Assembly: GCF_023920225.1 (NCBI RefSeq)
Contig: NZ_CP092587.1
Coordinates: forward strand, 1,922,001-1,986,000
DNA: 64,000 nt
Direction: 5' to 3'
Source: Vibrio gazogenes
Lineage (GTDB): Bacteria; Pseudomonadota; Gammaproteobacteria; Enterobacterales; Vibrionaceae
In this document: one piece after another, positions 45,787 through 57,151 of the stretch
How the letters are laid out: the number at the start of each line of letters is the position of its first letter
How positions within the stretch are numbered: position 1 is the stretch's first letter
Position numbers and translations under genes: made by a program
The notes under the pieces: model-generated
What the model saw: only the letters and a program-made list of their open reading frames with translations
Told to the model about the DNA's origin: nothing
Databases searched by the model: none

Positions 45787-47676
45787 TCAGAGTTTGAAGC
45801 GAGAAATTTCTCGACCCAATTCAGTCATCAGACGATGCACTTCCTGCGCTTCTTCAGCCGCCAATTGCGCTTCATGGGTCATTTGATCGCTCACTTCACG
45901 AACAGATTCGGTATTTCCATTAATATCCGCCGTCACCAAAGATTGTTCTTCTGCTGCGGAAGCAATCTGTGCTGCCATATCACTGATCATCGTAATCGAT
46001 TCACTAATCATCTGCAGTTTGTCACCCGTGTGATTGAAATCTTGCACACTATTTTCAACTAAATGATGGCTGGCCTGCATGACGTTGACAGCATTGTTGG
46101 TGACTTTCTGCAACCCTTCAATCTTCGACTGAATTTCTTCAGTGGATGCATGCGTTCTTTGCGAAAGCACGCGCACTTCATCAGCAACAACGGCAAAACC
46201 GCGTCCTTGATCACCCGCTCTCGCCGCTTCAATCGCAGCATTCAAGGCTAACAGATTGGTCTGTTCGGCAATCGCCCGAATCGTCGAAAGAATGGTTGAT
46301 ATTTCGTTCGCATGAACTTCCAGATCACCGACAATCCCGGCCGCATGTGTCAGTTCTTCAGCCAACTGGTTAATCGATTTCAGGCTCTTCTGCATCTGCT
46401 CATAACCTTCCGCACCCAACTCGACTGACTGGTTGGCATTTTTCGCGGTATTTTCAGCATTACCGGCAATTTCAGCCGTTGCAGAAGCCATTTCAGTCAC
46501 CGCGGTTGCAACCATGGTGATTTCATCTTGCTGGGTCTTCAACTGCTGACTACGCTTCGTCGCAGCCGATGCTGCACTGTCTGCTTTCTCATTCAGGCCA
46601 ATCGACACATCGTGAACTTTTTCCACCATCGCATGAAGCCGATCGACAAATTTATTGAATCGATCGGCCAACATACCGACTTCATCCTGACGATTAACAT
46701 CCAGACGCTTGGTCAAATCACCATCGCCTTCGGCAATCTCAGCCAGTGCCTCGCTAATGTCACCAATCGCTTTGAGCTGGCGGGAGAGCACCCATGATAT
46801 GAATAGGGCAATGACGACAAGGATCACGACAGCAATGATGATTTGATGCAGCAACAACGAATTCATCGGTTGTTCCAACGTGGCCCGATCCATAATCATG
46901 ATCAGCATCCAGTCAGTGTGTGCAATGTTTTGCCCCATCACCACTTTATCTTTACCGTCGATATCGACGAACAGTGGTTTCCCGGAATCAGCGGCCTGAG
47001 ACAGAGACTGAGTATTCAACTGTGGGATCGCTTCGCTAATCGGTTTTAGGATGAGGTCTTTGTTCGGATGGGCAACGACTGTCCCTTTCTTATTCACCAG
47101 AATCGAATAGCCGTTTCCTAATACTTTCATGTTTAAGACGTCATGGATTAACTGATCCAACGCCAGATTCGACGCCGCGACACCAATGAACTGACCATTC
47201 TGCCGAACCGGATCGGCCAAGGTCACAACCAGCTTTTTCATCGTCACACTGACATACGGATCAGTCGTGACCGCTTCGTTCTTTGACTTCGCCAGTTTAT
47301 ACCAACCTCTGACTCGGGGATCATAGCCGGGTTTGTTCAAAGAAGGGTCTTGTCGATACATCTCCCCTTTCTCATTACCGTAATAACTCAAACCGAATCC
47401 ACCAGATTTCAACGTTTGTCTTAAATGAGGGACGACATCTAAAGACGGATCGCGTTCGATTTCTGCTTTTAATCCTTCGATAGCCAGTTGCTTGTCATGA
47501 AACCATCCGGCAATGCCTTTCGCATAAGCCTGTAATGTATTGCGACTTTCACTCTGAATCGCACGCCAACTGTCTTGCTTAAATGATTGATAGCTGATGA
47601 CCACTAAAATGGTTGCTGTCAAAGTAATTGCAGCAACCACAGAAAGAACTATCTTCCGCTTCAAACTCAATTGCAT
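45787..47676 (-). CDS. Methyl-accepting chemotaxis protein, dCache type, copy A
   Basis: The 629-residue receptor has TM1 (8-30), a double-Cache periplasmic domain (about 35-275), TM2 (281-303), HAMP (303-355) and a signalling domain with the hairpin tip [38 protein letters not shown]. It is about 94 percent identical to the next gene. The amino-acid-binding dCache motif is present as R123, W125, Y126 and Y141, but the conserved Asp is replaced by N170 (GVAASNLAL). The receptor has therefore probably changed or lost amino-acid binding. Other differences also cluster in the sensor domain. It reports to CheA/CheW at the pole. Confidence 0.95.
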   Translation of the reverse strand: MQLSLKRKIVLSVVAAITLTATILVVISYQSFKQDSWRAIQSESRNTLQAYAKGIAGWFHDKQLAIEGLKAEIERDPSLDVVPHLRQTLKSGGFGLSYYGNEKGEMYRQDPSLNKPGYDPRVRGWYKLAKSKNEAVTTDPYVSVTMKKLVVTLADPVRQNGQFIGVAASNLALDQLIHDVLNMKVLGNGYSILVNKKGTVVAHPNKDLILKPISEAIPQLNTQSLSQAADSGKPLFVDIDGKDKVVMGQNIAHTDWMLIMIMDRATLEQPMNSLLLHQIIIAVVILVVIALFISWVLSRQLKAIGDISEALAEIAEGDGDLTKRLDVNRQDEVGMLADRFNKFVDRLHAMVEKVHDVSIGLNEKADSAASAATKRSQQLKTQQDEITMVATAVTEMASATAEIAGNAENTAKNANQSVELGAEGYEQMQKSLKSINQLAEELTHAAGIVGDLEVHANEISTILSTIRAIAEQTNLLALNAAIEAARAGDQGRGFAVVADEVRVLSQRTHASTEEIQSKIEGLQKVTNNAVNVMQASHHLVENSVQDFNHTGDKLQMISESITMISDMAAQIASAAEEQSLVTADINGNTESVREVSDQMTHEAQLAAEEAQEVHRLMTELGREISRFKL

Positions 47677-48160
47677 AGGAAAAACTCCCTAAGTTTGTGA
47701 AACATTTTTATCTGTTATTTTTAATCAATAACTCATAATGAAGTGATGGCGGAATCACTTCCCCCTACCCATAATTTTTTATTACTGACTTATTTCTCAC
47801 GACCAACTCATTTCGTATACACTGATGTACTTACTTCCCATCAGTAGATAAACAATACAAAAATACAAGAAAAGATATGTGAAGCGTCTCTAACTCAAGC
47901 ATTAAAAGACGTTCCATATCTAATATATTGCAGTCCATCATATCGCTTAATACCAAAATTCCATCCCACCTAGCCGTACGTTCATGAGATAAAAATCGTT
48001 ATTTGCCGCCTTTTAACGACATGGATTAAGTTTTCTTGAGTAAAAATGTTTATGAATGCGACACTTATCGTTGTGAGCCAGAAAATAGCTCGGGGATAAA
48101 GATAGCAATTGAAGTAAACAGACGCAGATGACGCCATGAAGACATCACTAAATGGAGAGG
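47677..48160. promoter_or_regulatory. Duplicated upstream region of chemoreceptor copy A
   Basis: This AT-rich gap matches 50102-50600 in several long blocks: the leader directly before the ATG, and the segment around 48010-48160. It was copied together with the gene. It should contain the minus-strand promoter of copy A. No gene seen. Confidence 0.6.
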
Positions 48161-48190
48161 AAAACGCCGGACCGTTATTCGAATCCGGCG
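48161..48190 (-). terminator. Terminator of chemoreceptor copy B
   Basis: CGCCGGA...TCCGGCG hairpin followed on the minus strand by TTTTCC. It is a copy of the pqiC terminator at 50601-50630. Confidence 0.8.
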
Positions 48191-48211
48191 TCAGATCAGA
48201 GTTTGAAGAGT

Positions 48212-50101
48212 TCAGAGTTTGAAGCGAGAAATTTCTCGGCCTAATTCAGTCATCAGACGATGTACTTCCTGCGCTTCTTCAGCCGCCAATTGCGCTTCAT
48301 GAGTCATTTGATCGCTCACTTCACGAACAGATTCGGTATTTCCATTAATATCCGCCGTCACCAAAGATTGTTCTTCTGCTGCGGAAGCAATCTGTGTTGC
48401 CATATCACTGATCATCGTAATCGATTCACTAATCATCTGCAGTTTGTCACCCGTGTGATTGAAATCTTGCACACTATCGTCAACCAAATGATGGCTGGCC
48501 TGCATGACGTTGACAGCATTGTTGGTGACTTTCTGCAACCCTTCAATCTTCGACTGAATTTCTTCAGTGGATGCATGCGTTCTTTGCGAAAGCACGCGCA
48601 CTTCATCAGCAACAACGGCAAAACCACGCCCTTGCTCACCCGCTCTCGCCGCTTCAATCGCAGCATTCAAGGCTAACAGATTGGTCTGTTCGGCAATCGC
48701 CCGAATCGTCGAAAGAATGGTTGATATTTCGTTCGCATGAACTTCCAGATCACCGACAATCCCGGCCGCATGTGTCAGTTCTTCAGCCAACTGGTTAATC
48801 GACTTCAGGCTCTTCTGCATTTGCTGATAACCTTCCGCACCCAACTCGACTGAGTGGTTAGCACTTTTCGCTGTATTGTCGGCATTACCGGCAATTTCAG
48901 CCGTTGCAGAAGCCATTTCAGTCACCGCAGTTGCAACCATGGTGATTTCATCTTGCTGGGTCTTCAACTGCTGACTACGTGTCTTCGCAGCCGATGCTGC
49001 ACTGTCTGCTTTCTCATTCAGGGCAACCGACACATCGTGAACGTTCTTCACTATCGCATGAAGCCGATCGACAAATTTGTTGAATCGATCAGCCAGCATA
49101 CCGACTTCATCCTGACGATTAACATCCAGACGCTTGGTCAAATCACCATCACCTTCGGCAATTTCAGCCAGCGCTTCACTAATGTCACCAATCCCTTTGA
49201 GCTGTCGGGAGAGTACCCATGATATTAATAGGGCAATGACAATCAGGATCACGACCGCGATGATAATTTGATTCAGCAACAACGAATTCATCGGTTGTTC
49301 CAACGTGGCCCGATCCATGATCATGATCAGCATCCAGTCGGTATGTGCAATGTTTTGGCCCATCACCACTTTATCTTTACCGTCGATATCGACGAACAGT
49401 GGTTTTCCGGAATCAGCGGCCTGAGACAGAGACTGAGTATTCAACTGTGGGATCGCGTCACGGATAGGTTTTAGGATCAGGTCTTTGTTCGGATGAGCAA
49501 CGAATTTCCCTTTCTTATTCACCAGAATCGAGTAGCCGTCTCCTAAAACTTTCATGTTTAAGACATCATGCGTTAACTGATCCAACGCCAGATCCGACGC
49601 TGCAACACCAATGAACTGACCATTCTGCCGAACCGGAGCGGCCAAGGTCACAACCAGCTTTTTCGTCGTCACACTGACATACGGTTCAGTGGTGACCGCT
49701 TCGTTCTTTGACTTCGCCAATTTGTACCAACCTCTGACTCGGGGATCATAGCCGGGTTTGTTCAAAGAAGGGTCTTGTCGATACATTTCCCCTTTCTCAT
49801 TACCGTAATAACTCAAACCGAATTCACCAGATTTCAACGTTTGTCTTAAGTGAGGGACGACATCTAAAGACGGATCACGTTCGATTTCTGCTTTTAATCC
49901 TTCGATAGCCAGTTGCTTGTCATGAAACCATCCGGCAATGCCTTTCGCATAAGCCTGTAATGCATTGCGACTTTCACTCTGAATCGCACGCCAACTGTCT
50001 TGCTTAAATGATTGATAGCTGATGACCACTAAAATGGTTGTTGTCAAAGTAATTGCAGCAACCACAGAAAGAACTATTTTCCGCTTCAAACTCAATAGCA
50101 T
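48212..50101 (-). CDS. Methyl-accepting chemotaxis protein, dCache type, copy B
   Basis: The 629-residue tandem paralogue of the receptor at 45787 has the same layout: TM1, dCache, TM2, HAMP, signalling domain with [23 protein letters not shown]. It keeps the full amino-acid recognition motif (R123, W125, Y126, Y141 and D170 in GVAASDLAL), so it probably senses one or more amino acids. The upstream region is next to pqiC, and the terminator placed there is duplicated in front of copy A. Copy B therefore sits in the ancestral junction. Confidence 0.95.
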   Translation of the reverse strand: MLLSLKRKIVLSVVAAITLTTTILVVISYQSFKQDSWRAIQSESRNALQAYAKGIAGWFHDKQLAIEGLKAEIERDPSLDVVPHLRQTLKSGEFGLSYYGNEKGEMYRQDPSLNKPGYDPRVRGWYKLAKSKNEAVTTEPYVSVTTKKLVVTLAAPVRQNGQFIGVAASDLALDQLTHDVLNMKVLGDGYSILVNKKGKFVAHPNKDLILKPIRDAIPQLNTQSLSQAADSGKPLFVDIDGKDKVVMGQNIAHTDWMLIMIMDRATLEQPMNSLLLNQIIIAVVILIVIALLISWVLSRQLKGIGDISEALAEIAEGDGDLTKRLDVNRQDEVGMLADRFNKFVDRLHAIVKNVHDVSVALNEKADSAASAAKTRSQQLKTQQDEITMVATAVTEMASATAEIAGNADNTAKSANHSVELGAEGYQQMQKSLKSINQLAEELTHAAGIVGDLEVHANEISTILSTIRAIAEQTNLLALNAAIEAARAGEQGRGFAVVADEVRVLSQRTHASTEEIQSKIEGLQKVTNNAVNVMQASHHLVDDSVQDFNHTGDKLQMISESITMISDMATQIASAAEEQSLVTADINGNTESVREVSDQMTHEAQLAAEEAQEVHRLMTELGREISRFKL

Positions 50102-50600
50102 AGGAAAGACTCCCTAAGTTTGTGAAACATTTTTATCTGTTATTTTTAATCAATAACTCATAACGAAGTGACGGAGGGAATCGCTGCCCTCTATCCATAA
50201 TTTTTTATTGCTTATTCAATTTTTTACGACCTACCCAAATTTTCACGACCAACTCATTTCGTATACAGTGATACTCTTATTTCCTGACGATAGATGAAAA
50301 TCCCAAAAGATATGCGAAGCATCTCTAGTTCAAGCATTAAAGAGAGGTTCCACATTTGATATATTGCACTCAATCATTTATTAAAACCAAGATCTCATAC
50401 TACTTATTTGTATAATGACGAGATAAAAATCGTCATTTGCCACATTTTAACAACATTGAATACGTATTCTTGAGTAGACATGTCAATGAAAGCGATACTT
50501 ATCGTTATGTGTCAGTGTCAAAAAAACTGCTCGGGGACAAGATAACAATTAAAGTAAACAGACGTAGATGACGCCATGAAGACATCACTAAATGGAGAGG
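50102..50600. promoter_or_regulatory. Upstream region of chemoreceptor copy B
   Basis: AT-rich gap of about 500 bp homologous to 47677-48160. Contains the minus-strand promoter of copy B. No open frame with coding character or RNA gene seen. Confidence 0.55.
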
Positions 50601-50630
50601 AAAACACCGGATCGTTATTCGAATCCGGTG
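50601..50630 (-). terminator. Terminator of pqiABC
   Basis: CACCGGA...TCCGGTG hairpin followed on the minus strand by TTTTCC, directly after the pqiC stop. Confidence 0.8.
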
Positions 50631-50641
50631 TCAGATATAAT

Positions 50642-51241
50642 TCACTGGCGGGCCGCTAGCGTTGCAGCAATCGGATCAACAATTTGGGTCAACCAAAGAT
50701 GAGAAAGCTGTTGGGTCATGGCTGGATAACCACTCTGTTGCATCATCTCCACACTTTCAAATGACGCTTCATGGAGCAACTGTTTTGACGGTGACCAAAG
50801 TGACCAGTGTCCGGATGCGGTGATTTTTCCATGTCTGTCAGCATGAAAGCGATAGACCTCAATATCCAACAGTAAGTGAGGCCGGATGTATTGATAAGAA
50901 GGAATCCATGTGAGCATCGGTAATCGTTCTTTCAGTCGTCTCAATGTCATTTTTTCCAACTGAGAACTCAGCGACTCCGCCCATAAATGTTGTGATGCCA
51001 GATAAACCTGCCCGTCGGGATCGACCATGACAATATTGGGTTTTTCCAGATATCCCGGTATCTTGATTGCTTTGATCTGGATCGGCTGACTCATATTCAT
51101 CTTAGCCGATGTTTTCAGCGCCGAAACCCGTTCCGGCATCGGAAGCAGGTATTGCATCGTTTCTAATGCGGCGTTATTTGCACATCCACCAAGTAATATC
51201 AATATGACCGCTAGTACTACAACTTGCCCTGTCAATCTCAT
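50642..51241 (-). CDS. pqiC: PqiC-like outer-membrane lipoprotein
   Basis: The 199-residue protein has a lipoprotein signal peptide (MRLTGQVVVLAVILILLGGC) with lipid-modified C20. The body is the ABC-transport auxiliary domain (DUF330-like; YLLPMPERV, KAIKIPGYLEKPNIVMVDPDGQVYLASQHLWAESLSSQLEKM). PqiC anchors the PqiB MCE tube in the outer membrane for lipid transfer across the periplasm. Its ATG overlaps the pqiB stop (ATGA). Confidence 0.92.
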   Translation of the reverse strand: MRLTGQVVVLAVILILLGGCANNAALETMQYLLPMPERVSALKTSAKMNMSQPIQIKAIKIPGYLEKPNIVMVDPDGQVYLASQHLWAESLSSQLEKMTLRRLKERLPMLTWIPSYQYIRPHLLLDIEVYRFHADRHGKITASGHWSLWSPSKQLLHEASFESVEMMQQSGYPAMTQQLSHLWLTQIVDPIAATLAARQ

Positions 51242-52899
51242 TTAGCACTCCCTTTGGTCACTTTCGGCTCAATATCCGCTTCACTCTGTTTGCCGAAAAT
51301 AATCGAGTTCGGCTGGCGATGTAAATCCTGTAGTAGTGGATATAATGTTTCAAGGTTACGCTGTACGGCATCAAGGCTTTGCTGAATATTCTGCCCTAAA
51401 GCACCTTGTGCCTGATAATCACTTAACGTTTCATTCAAGGTTTCCAATACACTTACCAACCGATCCGGAATCTCCTGGGTATTTTGTTGCGACAACAGTT
51501 TTTTCAGGCTCTTGCTTGCTTCATGTAACTCGTTAAAAGTGTCATCGGCCGCAGCCAGCGTTTGATTCAGCCGCCCGACAGTTTGCTCCATCGGCAACGC
51601 AGCCAGATGATCGAGAATCAGCGTGATTTTCTCCTGCATTGAAGCCAGAGAACTACTGACCGTCGGGAAAACCGGATATCCGAGATACATCGTTTCCGTC
51701 ATCGGTTTGGGATCTTTAACAAACACCACCGACACCACTTTTGCGCCGGTCAGCAAATTACTGCTGCTCAATGTGGCTCGCATCCCCTGATCAAATCCTT
51801 GTGCCAACATCTTGCGCCACTCATCCAGCTTAATGATTTTTTCACTCAAATGAGATGCGATTCTTTGCGGCTCCAAACGGACCAAAATCGGAATCGACGG
51901 CATACGAATATCCTCGGAACTTTCAATAACCCCCCCACGAAACGGTACTTCTTTCACCGTTCCCAGACGGATCCCGTTATATTCCAGTGGTGCCCCCGGT
52001 AGCAGACCACTGATACTCCCCCGAACTAACATGATGTAATCAATGTATTTGTCATAGCGATTATTGGCTGCTGCCTCTTTAGAAGAGAACAGACGAAATT
52101 CGGTTAAATCTTTAACGGATGAACCAGCGTCCCGAGCGTTTGTCATACCAAATGAAATCCCACCGGAAAACAGCGTCTGTAAAGAGTCCATCCGCACTTC
52201 CACCCCTTTTGCGGTTCCTTCAACCACCAGTCCCGGTGTCATCCAGAACTGCACATTGCTACGGACTAAAGCATCATAAGGCGCATTCACAAAAATATGA
52301 TACGTAATCGCTTTTCGTTTCACATCGAAACCAACATTCTCAATGTAGCCGACTTCAAATCCACGAAAATGGACCGGTGAACCCACCTCCATTTTCGCAT
52401 TGTCCGTTGAATAGAGTTTCAGCCGAATCCCCTGATTATCAGCCGTCGATAACGGGGGTTGTTTCAACATGGTAAAGTGTTCGCGTTTTTCACCACCTCT
52501 CCCCGGATGGATGTTAATAAACGCACCGGAAAGAATCGTCCCCAAGCCACTGATACCTTCTTTACCGACTCTGGGTTTCACCACCCAAAACTTGCTTTTA
52601 CTGTTTAACATCGCCTCGGAACCCTGCTCCATCCGGATGCGGATAATCGCATGATTAAAGTCATCACTGAGATGAATATCGGTGACTTCTCCGACATCCA
52701 CATTGTGTGCTTTCACTTTGGTTTTTCCCGCGACCAGCCCATCTGCACTTTCTGCGACAACGGTAACCTCCGGTCCTTGCCGGGACCAGTTTTCAACCAA
52801 CATCCACCCAGCGACAATCGCGGCAATTAAAGGCACGAACCAGATCGAATTAAAATGCATCCGGTGAGCGGATTCCGTAACAGATGATGAGCGACTCAA
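51238..52899 (-). CDS. pqiB: PqiB-like MCE protein
   Basis: The 553-residue protein has one N-terminal membrane anchor (IWFVPLIAAIVAGWMLV) and three MCE domains (about 45-135, 160-245, 285-390; e.g. GLVAGKTKVKAHNVDVGEV, VGSPVHFRGFEVGYIENVGF, LLPGAPLEYNGIRLGTVKEV). A long coiled-coil C-terminus follows that would form the needle. It starts at a TTG codon overlapping the pqiA stop (TTGA) with GAGGAG upstream, so initiation is probably coupled. It forms a hexameric conduit from the inner to the outer membrane. Confidence 0.94.
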   Translation of the reverse strand: MSRSSSVTESAHRMHFNSIWFVPLIAAIVAGWMLVENWSRQGPEVTVVAESADGLVAGKTKVKAHNVDVGEVTDIHLSDDFNHAIIRIRMEQGSEAMLNSKSKFWVVKPRVGKEGISGLGTILSGAFINIHPGRGGEKREHFTMLKQPPLSTADNQGIRLKLYSTDNAKMEVGSPVHFRGFEVGYIENVGFDVKRKAITYHIFVNAPYDALVRSNVQFWMTPGLVVEGTAKGVEVRMDSLQTLFSGGISFGMTNARDAGSSVKDLTEFRLFSSKEAAANNRYDKYIDYIMLVRGSISGLLPGAPLEYNGIRLGTVKEVPFRGGVIESSEDIRMPSIPILVRLEPQRIASHLSEKIIKLDEWRKMLAQGFDQGMRATLSSSNLLTGAKVVSVVFVKDPKPMTETMYLGYPVFPTVSSSLASMQEKITLILDHLAALPMEQTVGRLNQTLAAADDTFNELHEASKSLKKLLSQQNTQEIPDRLVSVLETLNETLSDYQAQGALGQNIQQSLDAVQRNLETLYPLLQDLHRQPNSIIFGKQSEADIEPKVTKGSAK

Positions 52900-54140
52900 A
52901 TGGTTATCTCCTCAGATTTATCCCAGATCAGACGGGAATCGAACGACATTGCTGCCAGCATAGTCAGAATAACCACAGCAGCAAAAGAAATAGCGGCAAC
53001 ACCGGGAATAATATTCATCATGGCGCCAAGCTGAACCAACGCTGACAAAATCGCGACCACAAACACATCAACCATTGACCAGCGACCGATAAACTCTGTG
53101 ATGTGGTAGATCTGCTGAGTCGGTTTTTCACGCTCGCCATGACCAAACCGAATTTGCCAACAGAGCCAGAACAACATCAAAATTTTCATCACCGGCACCA
53201 AAATACTGGCCACGAAAATCACACCGGCCACGAGATATGACTTCATTCCCCACAATAAAATAACACCGCCCATGATGGTTGACGGCTCACTACTCCCCAG
53301 AAAGGTCGTAATCATAATCGGAAACAAATTGGCAGGAAGATATAACGCACAAGATGCAAATAATAACGCGAGCGTACGATTGATGCTGCCCTGTTTACGC
53401 TGATGGAGAATATGATGGCAGCGAGAACACTTATGCGTGTCCGCTGGCACCAATGCACCACAATACTGACACCCTTTGAGTCCCTGAGATAAGGCGGAGC
53501 CGGAACGGACAGCGACCGTTGGCGCCGGGCCACATAAACAATGCCAAATCCAACGCTTATCGACAAAAGAAACCGTTCTGAATAAACAGATAGTAAAGGC
53601 ACAGAAAGCCCAAAAAGACAGCCCCAACTCAATTTCAGCCAAACTATGCAGTTTGACTAATGCAACTAACCCGCCGAGCAAAAAGACATCGACCATCAGC
53701 CAAGGTTGCAGAGCACTTATCGTATGAGCCAACCCATAATGAATGGCTCTAAGTCGCCCTTGTTGCAAAGCCAGGGCGATCAAAAGTACCGAGATCAGAT
53801 AGACAATCGGTAACACCAGCAAAGTAAGGGCCACAATAATACCAAGTGAGATGTAATGTTCTCCCAGAAGGCCATAAACACAATCTAACAAGGTGATCCG
53901 CTGATGACTGCCTTGCGAAGAAAACCCGAGAAAAACAAAACAAAGCGACATGATAAACATCAACACCGCTGAACATCCGTTACTCAGCAACTGCTGTGGT
54001 GCTTTCGGATGACACGTGACAATCAAATGACCACAACGGGCACAATGCAGTTGTTCGCCGGCCTGCATCGCTGGCATCACATTCACCCAGTCACAGTGAT
54101 CACAAGCAGTTGCTTGTTCATGGCATTTCCCACTACTCAT
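52896..54140 (-). CDS. pqiA: PqiA-like inner-membrane protein
   Basis: I start this 414-residue protein at MSSGKCHEQATACDHC, preceded by AGAGGAACAGGG; an in-frame ATG at 54203 would add 21 residues. Two zinc-ribbon motifs (CDHC...CARC and CQYCGALVPADTHKCSRC) each precede a four-helix membrane half, the duplicated PqiA fold. It is the inner-membrane partner of the PqiB MCE tube, thought to move lipids between membranes and to protect against membrane stress. It is the first gene of a tightly coupled pqiABC operon. Confidence 0.94.
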   Translation of the reverse strand: MSSGKCHEQATACDHCDWVNVMPAMQAGEQLHCARCGHLIVTCHPKAPQQLLSNGCSAVLMFIMSLCFVFLGFSSQGSHQRITLLDCVYGLLGEHYISLGIIVALTLLVLPIVYLISVLLIALALQQGRLRAIHYGLAHTISALQPWLMVDVFLLGGLVALVKLHSLAEIELGLSFWAFCAFTICLFRTVSFVDKRWIWHCLCGPAPTVAVRSGSALSQGLKGCQYCGALVPADTHKCSRCHHILHQRKQGSINRTLALLFASCALYLPANLFPIMITTFLGSSEPSTIMGGVILLWGMKSYLVAGVIFVASILVPVMKILMLFWLCWQIRFGHGEREKPTQQIYHITEFIGRWSMVDVFVVAILSALVQLGAMMNIIPGVAAISFAAVVILTMLAAMSFDSRLIWDKSEEITI

Positions 54141-54203
54141 CCCTGTTCCTCTGTCACTATTTGGTTTCCTAGCCGCCAAAATTCGTGAATCATTCGCATT
54201 CAT

Positions 54204-54686
54204 CGTCGAGTTTACCCACGATATGCAAACCTGTAAAAGTAATTGTTATCACAAATTTGCGCTGATCCGTTATTCCATTTTATGGACGGTGAATGCACTT
54301 TTGTGGACAACGATGCCGACACCCACTGACCACCCTCTCTCATTCACCGCTAGATGACATCATCCAATACCGCCACTTTGCATTCGGTTCATACCTATTA
54401 TTCTCAAAAGTAAGGCAGTCATAATAAAATATTGCAAACAAACGCGAGTCATCTCTAAAGAATATATTGATGTGTGATTTATCAATGCGTATGATTATCG
54501 GTATGTACAGATTCATATGAGATCAATCCCTTATTGTCTCTGTTTGTCTGTTGTCCTTATATCCTTGTTTTCATGCATCAATATCACCAGTATACGCGCC
54601 TGATATGATATAGCTCTTCTCATACTGACAGCCATGTACGATGCATGTGTTTGTTGCGGTAATTTAATTTGTTACGGTAATCCAAC
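54204..54686. promoter_or_regulatory. 483-bp divergent promoter region between pqiA and a permease gene
   Basis: AT-rich gap with no gene. A direct repeat, TTGTTGCGGTAAT (54651-54663) and TTGTTACGGTAAT (54669-54681), spaced one 18-bp step apart, sits immediately before the permease ATG where the ribosome-binding site should be; it may be an operator or a translational control element. Confidence 0.45.
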
Positions 54687-55979
54687 ATGAAAGAAAAAAT
54701 AGCAACGCTCTGTGGCTGGATGTTGATGCTCAGTTTAACGCTCTCCGTCACATCCACGTTTAGTGATTCGGTTCCGGCCTACTGGGCTGGCGTCCCGATC
54801 TGGCTGGCTTCCTGCTTGTTAATTCCGGTCCTGAAAGCCACGCAGAAAAGGCAAATATTCATTTTACTGGGGATCGGCTTGGCGGGATTGCTGTTCGGGA
54901 TGTTGAATCAAGCTGACATGACCTACGTCTTCAAAGCGATAGAAGCCAATCAAAAAGTTATTAATATGCTGATTGGTGTCGGTTTTCTCAAAATTTTTGC
55001 CACCGCAAGTATCCACAGCCAAGAAAACTTACCAAAAGGTAAAGGGGCACTGCTTCGGACCTTGCTTGGCACACACCTCTTCGGTGCCGTGTTAAATATG
55101 TCTTCGGTGATTATTGTCGGAGATCGGCTTGCCAGTCAGCGCCGTATGACACCATTACAAGGGATATTATTGCTCCGGGCATTCTGCATCTGCGCATTCT
55201 GGTCGCCTTTCTTTGCTGCGATGGGATTAGCGCTGATCAGTTCTCCTGGCGCACAACTCAGTACACTGGTGCTGTATGGGATTCCGATTAGCATTGCCGC
55301 AATCGCTTTCAGTGCCTGGGAAATTCTCAGGCAGCCGGACGCGGGCGAACTACACGGTTATCCGATTGCCCGTCACTCATTGTGGATGCCTTGTTTACTG
55401 GCTTTCATCGTGATCGGAATGCATGAATGGCAACCGCAAGTCAGTGTTCTAACACTGGTCACGCTGACAGCGATTCTGTTTATTTTCATTTGGTTACTTA
55501 CCTGTGATGGCGTTATAGGGCTATTTCGCTTCAAGCAACATATAGAGTCAGGTGTTGTCGGCTCCGCGGGTGAAGTGGTGTTATTCGCAGCCGCAGCGTT
55601 GTTGGCGTCAGGAACGGCTGCAACCCTAACATCTCTGGATATCCACCTTGCCCCGGCGCATTTCGGCCCCATGGAGGCCAGTATGACCTTGATGATTCTG
55701 GTTACGCTGGCAATGACGGGGATGCATCCGGTCACAAGTGTGGTACTCGCCGGAAGCCTGCTCGCGCCATCCGTTCATGATCCGAATCTGTTAGGTATGA
55801 CTTTATTGATGGGATGGTCACTCGGCATCTTACTTTCTCCGTTCTCCGGTGTTCAACTCAGCATTCAATCCCGCTATGACATCAGTGCGATCAGCCTGCT
55901 GAAAATGAATTGGCGTTACGCGATTACCATGCTGTTATTGTGCTTTGCATTGCTGTGGTTTTATCAGTTTTCGCACTGA
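54687..55979 (+). CDS. Polytopic membrane protein, putative transporter
   Basis: The 430-residue protein has about 11-12 hydrophobic segments (first LCGWMLMLSLTLSVTSTF; last AITMLLLCFALLWFYQF). Residues resembling an ion-transporter-superfamily pore are scattered in NMSSVIIVGDRL, AFWSPFFAAMGLAL, TGMHPVTSVVLAGSLLAP and SPFSGVQLSIQSRYD. This pattern of two pseudo-symmetric halves each with a Pro/Ser/Gly-rich loop suggests a DASS/ArsB-like secondary transporter. I cannot name a substrate. There is no partner gene; it is followed by a convergent glk. No strong ribosome-binding site is visible. Confidence 0.7.
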   Translation: MKEKIATLCGWMLMLSLTLSVTSTFSDSVPAYWAGVPIWLASCLLIPVLKATQKRQIFILLGIGLAGLLFGMLNQADMTYVFKAIEANQKVINMLIGVGFLKIFATASIHSQENLPKGKGALLRTLLGTHLFGAVLNMSSVIIVGDRLASQRRMTPLQGILLLRAFCICAFWSPFFAAMGLALISSPGAQLSTLVLYGIPISIAAIAFSAWEILRQPDAGELHGYPIARHSLWMPCLLAFIVIGMHEWQPQVSVLTLVTLTAILFIFIWLLTCDGVIGLFRFKQHIESGVVGSAGEVVLFAAAALLASGTAATLTSLDIHLAPAHFGPMEASMTLMILVTLAMTGMHPVTSVVLAGSLLAPSVHDPNLLGMTLLMGWSLGILLSPFSGVQLSIQSRYDISAISLLKMNWRYAITMLLLCFALLWFYQFSH

Positions 55980-56161
55980 TGAGTTGATAGAAAAGATAGG
56001 GTCATGACCAAAAGATGGGTTAATTGTCCTGTCACCGACTGTTCCGGAGGCCGTCTGAACTGACACAAATCAGATACGACATGGTGACGAGCAGCCTCCG
56101 GTAACAGTATGCGTAACGCGTTGTTCGATTCAATTTCTGATTCTGAACGATTCGGTCAAAA

Positions 56162-57139
56162 TCACGCCGCCGATAAAGACAGACCGAGTGATTGTCTCAG
56201 GTAGGCACCGGCTCCCAGTAGGCCCGGCTCTTTATGAGTAATCAGGAAAACGGGAATATTCTCTAGATAAGTATTGAACCGCCCTTTATCTTCAAACGCA
56301 GTCCGGAATTCAGAATTCAACAAGAAATCGACAAAGCGCGGTACAACCCCACCGGCAATGTAAACCCCGCCCAAAGTTTCCAGATTCAATGCCAGATTTC
56401 CGGCAAAGCGCCCCATCAAGACACAAAATAGATTCAGAGCTTTGCGACAGTCCGCTTGCGTGTCTGCCTGTGCGTGTTCAACTACATCTTTCGGAGTGAA
56501 TGCTTCCGGTGTACGTCCGTCAGCACGAACAACCGCATGATAAAGGTTGACAATCCCCTGCCCCGATAGGCATCGCTCCGCCGAAACGCGACCAAAATCT
56601 TTACGTAACTCAGCTAAAATCCGGTCTTCTTCCGGACTTCCCGGAGCCAGATCCACATGACCACCTTCACCCGGCAGGCTGAGCCATTGCTCACCCACTG
56701 GCAGCAAATGCGCCACACCCAGCCCCGTACCGGCACCGTAAACGGCAATCGGCTTTCCTTTGACCGCAGCCCCGTGACCCACTTTCACCACATCGGACGC
56801 CGCCAGAACCGGAATCGCCATCGAGACCGCCGTAAAATCATTGATCACCTGAAATGTTTCCAACCCGAGGTTATGTTGCAGGGCTTCAATCGAAAATTCC
56901 CAACTATGATTGGTCATCGAAACCCAGTCACCTTGTACCGGACAAGCAATCGCAATACAGGCTTGCTGAATTGCCACTTCTGAGTCGTCAATATAATGCT
57001 TGATCACGGACTCAAGACTCGGATATTCGGCACAAGCATATGTTCTGGCTTGACTCACTTTCCCTGATGCCAGTTCGCATAATGCCAAACGAGCGTTTGT
57101 GCCACCAATATCGCCAATCAACGCAAATTGATAGGACAT
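56162..57139 (-). CDS. glk: Glucokinase
   Basis: The 325-residue ROK-like enzyme of the E. coli Glk type starts at [26 protein letters not shown]. The upstream in-frame ATG is rejected because its codons overlap the GGAGG ribosome-binding site. Motifs include the phosphate loop [21 protein letters not shown] with the catalytic Asp, [12 protein letters not shown] and [12 protein letters not shown]. It phosphorylates glucose with ATP in the cytoplasm. It is monocistronic. Confidence 0.96.
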   Translation of the reverse strand: MSYQFALIGDIGGTNARLALCELASGKVSQARTYACAEYPSLESVIKHYIDDSEVAIQQACIAIACPVQGDWVSMTNHSWEFSIEALQHNLGLETFQVINDFTAVSMAIPVLAASDVVKVGHGAAVKGKPIAVYGAGTGLGVAHLLPVGEQWLSLPGEGGHVDLAPGSPEEDRILAELRKDFGRVSAERCLSGQGIVNLYHAVVRADGRTPEAFTPKDVVEHAQADTQADCRKALNLFCVLMGRFAGNLALNLETLGGVYIAGGVVPRFVDFLLNSEFRTAFEDKGRFNTYLENIPVFLITHKEPGLLGAGAYLRQSLGLSLSAA

Positions 57140-57151
57140 AAAATCCTCCAT

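Noticed and set aside
56044..56101. CCGGAGGC...GCCTCCGG inverted repeat between the permease and glk genes
   Set aside because: The loop is over 40 bases and no T run follows; termination function is not supported.
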